Assembly (NCBI GenBank): GCA_044425575.1
Contig: JAWXVE010000002.1
Span: forward strand, 1 to 64,000
From: JAWXVE01 sp044425575
GTDB lineage: Bacteria > Bacillota > Clostridia > Lachnospirales > Lachnospiraceae
DNA: 64,000 nucleotides
Direction: 5' to 3'
Position 1 is the stretch's first letter; each line of letters opens with the position of its first letter. The notes under the pieces were generated by a model. It did no database searches. It was not told the origin of the DNA and was given only the letters and a program-made list of their open reading frames with translations. The translations under genes and the position numbers were made by a program. Positions 58,722 through 64,000 of the stretch are shown piece after piece.

Positions 58722-59804
58722 TTAATTCCCCTCCTTCTTCATCTTATCAAGTCGGTTTCGCAAAGACTGAGGCATATCCACCTTAGGGGCATTGGGATGC
58801 ATTAACCAGCTGGCTACTTGATGTGTACTAGAACCTTCTACTTCAAACATAGGCGGATCTATACGCAAATCAATATTAAGTGCATATTCATTTCTTGGTG
58901 CAAATGCATCACCATCCACTCGCTCGGCTAAGTTCGGCGGCGTTCCTGGAATGGCATACAATTCTTCATCATCTGTTTCTAAATCTGGCATTGCCGACAA
59001 TAAGCCCCATGTGTAAGGGTGACGAGGGTCATAGAAGATTTCATCAATGGTTCCTGTTTCCACAATCTTACCTGCATACATAACATTGACATAGTCTGCT
59101 ACTTTCGCCACTACACCTAAGTCGTGGGTTATATAGATAACAGACAAATCTTTCTTTCGTTGAATGTCTTGAATCAACTCTAGAATCTTCGCTTGAATGG
59201 TAACATCCAAAGCGGTAGTTGGCTCATCACAGATTAACATATATGGATCACAGGATAACGCTATGGCAATGACAATTCGTTGTCTCATACCACCCGACAA
59301 CTGATGAGGATAATTCTTCATACGCTTTTCTGGATCCGTAATACCTACAAGGTCTAGTAATTCTAGTGCGCTCTCATAAGCTTCTGTCTTAGAAACTCCA
59401 TAATGATACATCATTGGTTCCATTACCTGCTGTCCAACTGGCATTGTTGGGTTTAAGGAGGTCATAGGATCTTGAAATACCATAGCAATTTTACGTCCTC
59501 GTACAATCTTCTGCATTTCCTTGGAAGATGTCTGAACAATATCAATGGTTCCCTGATCTTCTGAATCTGGATCGTTCCAAGAATACTCAATGGAGCCACT
59601 GTCAATAGAACCATTTCCTGCAAGAATTCCCATAATGGCTTTTGTAGTAACTGACTTTCCAGAACCTGATTCTCCAACAATAGCAATGGTCTCCCCTTTA
59701 TATAGGTCAAGATTTACACCTCGAATTGCATTTACAGAACCACTATCGGTTTGAAAGGAAATATTTAGGTCTCTAATCTTTAAAATTCGTTCTCTTGATT
59801 CCAT
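58722..59804 (-). CDS. oppD: Oligopeptide ABC transporter ATP-binding protein OppD
   Basis: A 360-residue ATPase with Walker A GESGSGKSVTT, a Gly/Ser-rich insert (ILAGNGSIDSGSIEYSWND), signature LSGGMRQRIVIA, Walker B LICDEP, and the C-terminal extension DPRHPYTWGLLSAMPDL then LAERVDGDAFAPRN, which often carries an iron-sulfur or regulatory site; here the usual Cys are absent. GAGAGG precedes the ATG. It works as a heterodimer with OppF. Confidence 0.95.
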   Translation of the reverse strand: MESRERILKIRDLNISFQTDSGSVNAIRGVNLDLYKGETIAIVGESGSGKSVTTKAIMGILAGNGSIDSGSIEYSWNDPDSEDQGTIDIVQTSSKEMQKIVRGRKIAMVFQDPMTSLNPTMPVGQQVMEPMMYHYGVSKTEAYESALELLDLVGITDPEKRMKNYPHQLSGGMRQRIVIAIALSCDPYMLICDEPTTALDVTIQAKILELIQDIQRKKDLSVIYITHDLGVVAKVADYVNVMYAGKIVETGTIDEIFYDPRHPYTWGLLSAMPDLETDDEELYAIPGTPPNLAERVDGDAFAPRNEYALNIDLRIDPPMFEVEGSSTHQVASWLMHPNAPKVDMPQSLRNRLDKMKKEGN

Positions 59805-59807
59805 TTC

Positions 59808-60734
59808 TTACCTCTCTTTCATGGTTGGATCAAAGGCATCCCTCAATCCATCTGCTGCTAAATTAAAGCTTAGCATGAGAATTGCAAGAACTGTTACTGG
59901 AATAATAACCATATATGGTGTAACCAGAATGGATGCAAAGCCATCATTAATAAGTGTCCCTAGAGAAGCTTGTGGTTGGGGAACCCCAAGTCCTACAAAT
60001 GCCAAGAATGCTTCGTAGAAAATGGCATTAGGAATAGAAAACATGGACATGATAATTAATTGTCCAAATATGTTAGGCAATATATTCTTAAAGATAATAA
60101 AGAGGCTTCCCGCTCCTAAGGTCTTGGATGCTAGGACGTATTCTTCCTCTTTAATCTTAAGTACTTGAGCTCGTGTAATACGGCTCATTCCAATCCATCC
60201 AGTCAACATAAGAGCTAATATAATGGTAAAAAGTGATGCCTTCATAATAACAAGTAATAAAGTAAGAATCACAAGGGATGGAATAGAACTTACGATTTCT
60301 TGAATACGTTGTAATATAGTATCGACTTTACCGCCAAAATATCCACTAATCAATCCATAAATCATCCCAAAACATAAATCAATCACAACTGCTGCTGCTG
60401 CAACCATAAGAGAAATTCTCGTCCCTTGCCATACACGCACAAATAAATCTCGTCCTAACTTATCTGTTCCAAAAGGAAATTCCAGGTTAGGTGGTGTGGA
60501 TTGTCTAGAAGTATCTACTGCATCAAATGCATACTCTGATAAATAAGGACCTATAATCGCCATAATAATAATTCCCATAATCACAAGAATCCCCACACTA
60601 GCCGCCTTATTCTTCCTCAATCTCTTGTAGAAATCAGACCAGAAGGAAGTGACTGGAAGTGCTTTTTCTTGGTATATATCTTGTCTATCTTTGGCAAATT
60701 CAAAATCGTTTGGTAAAAATGTCATACCTTCCAT
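59808..60734 (-). CDS. oppC: Oligopeptide ABC transporter permease OppC
   Basis: A 308-residue permease. It has a long N-terminal cytoplasmic segment with FWSDFYKRLRKNKAA, the family motif FPFGTDKLGRDLFVRVWQG, and the EAA loop YEAFLAFVGLGVPQPQASLG. It starts after GGAGGAG and ends 3 bp before oppD. It forms the pore with OppB. Confidence 0.95.
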   Translation of the reverse strand: MEGMTFLPNDFEFAKDRQDIYQEKALPVTSFWSDFYKRLRKNKAASVGILVIMGIIIMAIIGPYLSEYAFDAVDTSRQSTPPNLEFPFGTDKLGRDLFVRVWQGTRISLMVAAAAVVIDLCFGMIYGLISGYFGGKVDTILQRIQEIVSSIPSLVILTLLLVIMKASLFTIILALMLTGWIGMSRITRAQVLKIKEEEYVLASKTLGAGSLFIIFKNILPNIFGQLIIMSMFSIPNAIFYEAFLAFVGLGVPQPQASLGTLINDGFASILVTPYMVIIPVTVLAILMLSFNLAADGLRDAFDPTMKER

Positions 60735-60735
60735 G

Positions 60736-61680
60736 CTACTCCTCCTTTCCTAACCGTATTCTTGGATCAATAATTCCATAAGATATGTCTATAATTAACA
60801 TCATTACAATATATAAGATACTATACAAAAAAGCTACTGCAAGTACTACATTATAATCATTTACCGTAATACCATTCACTAGTAAGGAACCAAGTCCAGG
60901 AATGCCAAAGATTCGTTCTAGTACCATAGAGCCTGTCATTAGGTTGACTAAGATAGGTCCTAATATGGTAATGACAGGAATCAGTGTATTGCGAATGGCA
61001 TGTTTTCGAATAATCGTTCCTTTATCTAACCCTTTGGCTTCTGCTAGGGCAATGTAGTCACTTCCTAACACTGAAATCATCTCTGTTCTCGTAAACCTTG
61101 CCACATTAGCTATTACGCTAAGAGATAGGGCAATAACAGGTAAAATGGAAGAACGAATCATATGACTTGTATCAAATAACACTGGAAATACAGGTATCTT
61201 AACTCCAAGTAACAACAGCAGAAGCAATGCAATTACAAAAGACGGAATACTGACTCCTAGTACTGCAAATACGGTTGCTAATGTATCCCATGCCGTATTA
61301 CGATTAAGTGCTGCAAAGATTCCAAGAGCAATCCCTACCACTGTACCAAGGATTACTGCGGCAATTCCAATGCCAAAAGAGATGCCAATACGTGGCATAA
61401 CTAAGGTTGCAACTGGTAGATTTTTGGAGATTCCAAATGATGTTCCAAAGTCTCCTGTTAGCATATTCTTCATGTAAGTAATAAATTGTATATAGATTGG
61501 CTGATCCATTCCATATTTTGCGTAAATAGCTGCTTTTTGTGCCTCTGTTAGTTTCTCATCATTAAAAGGTGTTCCTGGCATTAATTTTAACATTAAAAAC
61601 AGAATTGCAAGTATAATGACTAACGTGGCGGCGGCAATTACTAACCGCTTGGCAATGTACTTGATCGTAGACTTGCTCAT
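60736..61680 (-). CDS. oppB: Oligopeptide ABC transporter permease OppB
   Basis: A 314-residue permease with six helices, the extracytoplasmic loop MPGTPFNDEKLTEAQKAAIYAKYGMDQP, TGDFGTSF and the EAA motif LAEAKGLDKGTI, and ERIFGIPGLGSLLVNGI. The ATG at 61680 was chosen because GGAGG lies 7 nt upstream; the longer frame to 61704 lacks a site. It follows oppA by 78 bp. Confidence 0.95.
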   Translation of the reverse strand: MSKSTIKYIAKRLVIAAATLVIILAILFLMLKLMPGTPFNDEKLTEAQKAAIYAKYGMDQPIYIQFITYMKNMLTGDFGTSFGISKNLPVATLVMPRIGISFGIGIAAVILGTVVGIALGIFAALNRNTAWDTLATVFAVLGVSIPSFVIALLLLLLLGVKIPVFPVLFDTSHMIRSSILPVIALSLSVIANVARFTRTEMISVLGSDYIALAEAKGLDKGTIIRKHAIRNTLIPVITILGPILVNLMTGSMVLERIFGIPGLGSLLVNGITVNDYNVVLAVAFLYSILYIVMMLIIDISYGIIDPRIRLGKEE

Positions 61681-61758
61681 TTGTGACCTCCTTATAAAAC
61701 ACATATAAACACATCATGACATTTGCCACAATGTGTTTATATGTTCTATTCAATATCC

Positions 61759-63375
61759 TTATTCTACTGTCTTTGTTACGTATTTGTAAATATATGGAAC
61801 TCCAACTGCATGTGTCTGCAGTCCTTCTACGCCGTCAGCAATAAGAGATGCTCCACCTACTTGGAAGACAGATATAACTGGTACGTCTTCCATTAAGATT
61901 GCTTCTGCTTCCATTAAGTATGCCCATCGCTCTTCTGATGTTTCTGCTGCTGCAGCTTCTTCCATCTTATTATCATAATCTAGATTTGAGTAATCACCAT
62001 AGTTATAAGAATTACCTGTTAACATTAAATTCAAATAAGTGGTAGGGTCTGCATAGTCTGGACCCCAACGAGTTAATACGATTTCAAAATCACCTGATTT
62101 CTGTAATTCAATACGATTTTCCTTAATCTGCATATCTAATTCCACTACTAAACCTGGTAAATTCTGTTGCAGATTTGCTTGTAAATATTCTGCTGCTGAT
62201 TTAGCAGGATCCGCATTTTCATACATAAGAGAAATGGTAATGGTATCTGTTCCTAACTCTTCTAATGCAAGTGCAAAGTATTCTTGCGCTAGAGTTGTAT
62301 CTGGTACTAAGTATTCTCCTGCTGTTTCACGGAAATCAACTCCATCTGGTCCTGTAGAAAGAAGTGTTGGTACAAATCCGTCCCCAACTACTGATCCGTC
62401 TTTTAATACATTCTCTACTAAATCTTCCTTATCTAATGCATAGGCAATCGCCAAACGCAAGTTTAAGTTTGACAAATCTTCATCATTTAGATTAGGTTGT
62501 AAGTACCATAAGTAGCCTTCTAATACGGTATCGAATTCATCTGTATCAGCATACTTATCAATTAAGTCACTACTTAACTTTGTAAAGTCTACAGAACCAC
62601 CTTCAAAAGCTGTTACACTTGTTGCTACTTCAGGTGTTACAGTAAAGACTAAAGAGTCAATTTGTACTGCATCTGCATCGTAGTATGTTTCATTCTTGTC
62701 AAAAGTCATCTTCGTACCTTTTTCCCAAGACACTAACTTGTATGCACCACATGCTAATAGATTCTCTGGCATTAATCCGTAAGATTCGCCTTGCTCTGTT
62801 GCAAACTCCTCATTTACAGGGTAAAATACTGGGAATGTCATTAGGCTTAAGAAGTATGGTGTAGGCTGTGATAACGTAACTTCTAAAGTCTTATCATCAA
62901 TTGCCTTTACTCCAAGTCCACTTACATCTGCACCTTCATATACAATCTCATCTGCTCCTGCAATGGCAGCTCCATCTGTTGTGTAGAGATAAGCGTATTC
63001 TGCTTCTGGTGAAGTAGCCGCTGTTGACCAAGCATACACAAAGTCATTTGCAGTTACTGCCACACCATTGTCCCAGTTGGCATCATCTCTAATGGTAAAT
63101 GTGTATACTAATTGATCATCGCTTATTTCATAGCTTGATGCTAGGGAATAAACAATATTTCCATCCGCATCTTGATCCATCAATCCATCTACAGTTGCAT
63201 GAATTCCCTCAAAAGAGGTACCATCTGTTGCGTACATTGAATTCATTGATATTACATCGTTTTCTTTGGCAAATGTAACCGTTACTCCATCTGCTGATTG
63301 GTCACCAGAACTTCCACATCCCACTAAGGATAGCACTAGTGTTGCACTAAATAGTGCTGCTAATACTTTCTTCAT
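61759..63375 (-). CDS. oppA: Oligopeptide-binding lipoprotein OppA
   Basis: A 538-residue family-5 binding lipoprotein with signal peptide and lipobox LVGCG (Cys20). The binding domain shows DDANWDNGVAVTANDFVYAW, LLACGAYKLVSWEKGTKM, NLRLAIAYALDKEDLVENVL and LTRWGPDYADPTTYLNLM. The last is typical of OppA proteins that take peptides. It heads the opp operon and has its own promoter. AGAAGGAGATG precedes the ATG. Peptide length preference is not readable. Confidence 0.94.
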   Translation of the reverse strand: MKKVLAALFSATLVLSLVGCGSSGDQSADGVTVTFAKENDVISMNSMYATDGTSFEGIHATVDGLMDQDADGNIVYSLASSYEISDDQLVYTFTIRDDANWDNGVAVTANDFVYAWSTAATSPEAEYAYLYTTDGAAIAGADEIVYEGADVSGLGVKAIDDKTLEVTLSQPTPYFLSLMTFPVFYPVNEEFATEQGESYGLMPENLLACGAYKLVSWEKGTKMTFDKNETYYDADAVQIDSLVFTVTPEVATSVTAFEGGSVDFTKLSSDLIDKYADTDEFDTVLEGYLWYLQPNLNDEDLSNLNLRLAIAYALDKEDLVENVLKDGSVVGDGFVPTLLSTGPDGVDFRETAGEYLVPDTTLAQEYFALALEELGTDTITISLMYENADPAKSAAEYLQANLQQNLPGLVVELDMQIKENRIELQKSGDFEIVLTRWGPDYADPTTYLNLMLTGNSYNYGDYSNLDYDNKMEEAAAAETSEERWAYLMEAEAILMEDVPVISVFQVGGASLIADGVEGLQTHAVGVPYIYKYVTKTVE

Positions 63376-63434
63376 ACTTCATCTCCTTCTTTTTCGTTAG
63401 CACTTTACTTTGCTACCGCATTACTTTCGTAACC

Positions 63435-63463
63435 ATATTCTCACATTTATAGCTATAAGTCAA
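63435..63463 (-). promoter_or_regulatory. Sigma-A promoter of the opp operon
   Basis: Leftward, TTGACT (63463-63458), 17 bp, GAATAT (63440-63435). The spacer holds most of a perfect 12-bp palindrome, TTATAGCTATAA (63448-63459), that could be an operator. Confidence 0.6.
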
Positions 63464-63478
63464 GAATTTTCACGGAAT

Positions 63479-63507
63479 AAAGGGGGTGTTTTCCAATTGT
63501 TCCCCTT
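63479..63507 (-). terminator. Possible terminator after pgsA
   Basis: AAGGGG and CCCCTT arms (63507-63502 and 63484-63479) enclose a 17-nt loop; a short T-rich tract (TTATT) follows leftward. Weak, but placed right after the pgsA stop. Confidence 0.35.
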
Positions 63508-63515
63508 CTTAGACT

Positions 63516-64000
63516 CTATGCTTTCATTACCCCCTTGTTCTTCCACAAGTAATCCAGTAAAGAAATAATGGTAAGTGCCACAGAGCACCCCACTACAATT
63601 TGACTGACTATAGCCAAAGGTTCCAAATCCATAATGAGTAAAATTATCATAATCATCTGAAAGACAGTCTTGATTTTCCCCCAGTAACTTGCCGCAATCA
63701 CCACTCCCTGATCGGCTGCCACTAGACGAAATCCGCTAATAATAAATTCACGGCTCATAATCACAATGACAATCCAAGATGCAAGTTGTCCTTGTCCTGC
63801 CAAACAAATCATTGCTGCACAGACTAACAATTTGTCAGCTAGCGGATCCATGAATTTGCCGAAGGTTGTGATTAAATTATACTTTCTAGCAATCATACCA
63901 TCTAATAAATCAGTTAGACTGGCAACAACAAAAATGCCTAGTGCAATCCATTTGCTATAAGGCTCTCCTAGTGATGTTTCCATAAATAATACAAAAAAAG
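63516..64000 (-). CDS. pgsA: Phosphatidylglycerophosphate synthase, N-terminus beyond the window
   Basis: The frame enters from the right edge; FFVLF directly precedes the Met at 63983, so that Met is internal and about 20 residues are missing. The product joins CDP-diacylglycerol to glycerol-3-phosphate, giving phosphatidylglycerophosphate. The CDP-alcohol phosphotransferase motif is nearly complete: SLTDLLDGMIARKYNLITTFGKFMDPLADK (Dx2DGx2ARx8Gx3Dx3D). Four hydrophobic segments follow. The normal length is about 180, so the piece here is most of the protein. Its location upstream of opp shows no functional link. Confidence 0.93.
   Translation of the reverse strand, partial: FFVLFMETSLGEPYSKWIALGIFVVASLTDLLDGMIARKYNLITTFGKFMDPLADKLLVCAAMICLAGQGQLASWIVIVIMSREFIISGFRLVAADQGVVIAASYWGKIKTVFQMIMIILLIMDLEPLAIVSQIVVGCSVALTIISLLDYLWKNKGVMKA

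Overview
The window reads as chromosomal DNA of a low-GC, endospore-forming anaerobic Firmicute, most likely a Lachnospiraceae-type Clostridium relative. Evidence: the sporulation locus spoIIGA-sigE-sigG beside a division/cell-wall (dcw) cluster, a YlmC/YmxH protein, two peptide ABC transporters, an iron-dependent alcohol dehydrogenase with a Rex-like operator, and strong AGGAGG ribosome binding sites. Functions are assigned by reading the proteins; no database search was run.

Layout. 1-4170: end of a secreted protein, an ACR3 arsenite exporter, a small probable spore protein, a patatin-like lipase and a membrane acyltransferase. 4318-7315: a two-component system with a secreted two-PepSY protein whose promoter copies that of the regulator. 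7399-22690, leftward: a Cys-rich probable spore protein, metA, ligA, a pseudouridine synthase, an SH3-domain membrane protein, tRNA-Arg(CCG), a DUF5688-like protein, efp, aroQ-aroK-aroE, a YqeG phosphatase, a peptide-type ABC transporter with fused ATPases, and nrdR. 22756-36084, leftward: ylmC, sigG, sigE, spoIIGA, then ftsZ, ftsQ, ftsW, mraY, two class B PBPs, ftsL, rsmH and mraZ. murD and murG are not in their usual places. The mraZ leader carries four 10-bp repeats that look like the MraZ operator. 36176-38161: lgt and ychF.

38162-52958 is accessory. It holds a decayed Rpn/transposase-like fragment, a leftward seven-gene sugar locus (two CUT1 permeases, a sugar-binding lipoprotein, GH38 alpha-mannosidase, AGE-family epimerase, type-2 glycerate kinase, CdaR-type regulator), a lone helicase-nuclease fusion and an ArsC-like protein. 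The sugar locus is best read as an ABC-fed route for 2-O-alpha-mannosyl-D-glycerate: import, hydrolysis to mannose plus glycerate, epimerisation of mannose, phosphorylation of glycerate, and control by a glycerate/diacid-sensing regulator. This is the most interesting unit here.

52959-64000: the alcohol dehydrogenase, a GntR/YtrA-ATPase-permease efflux-type ABC locus with its own operator, a complete oppA-B-C-D-F operon, and the 3' part of pgsA running off the window.

Promoter-level observations: a spoIIG promoter with 21-bp -35/-10 spacing, Spo0A-like boxes and a terminator hairpin folded inside it; identical sigma-K-like promoters before two candidate spore proteins; and a direct-repeat promoter shared by the response regulator and the PepSY gene.
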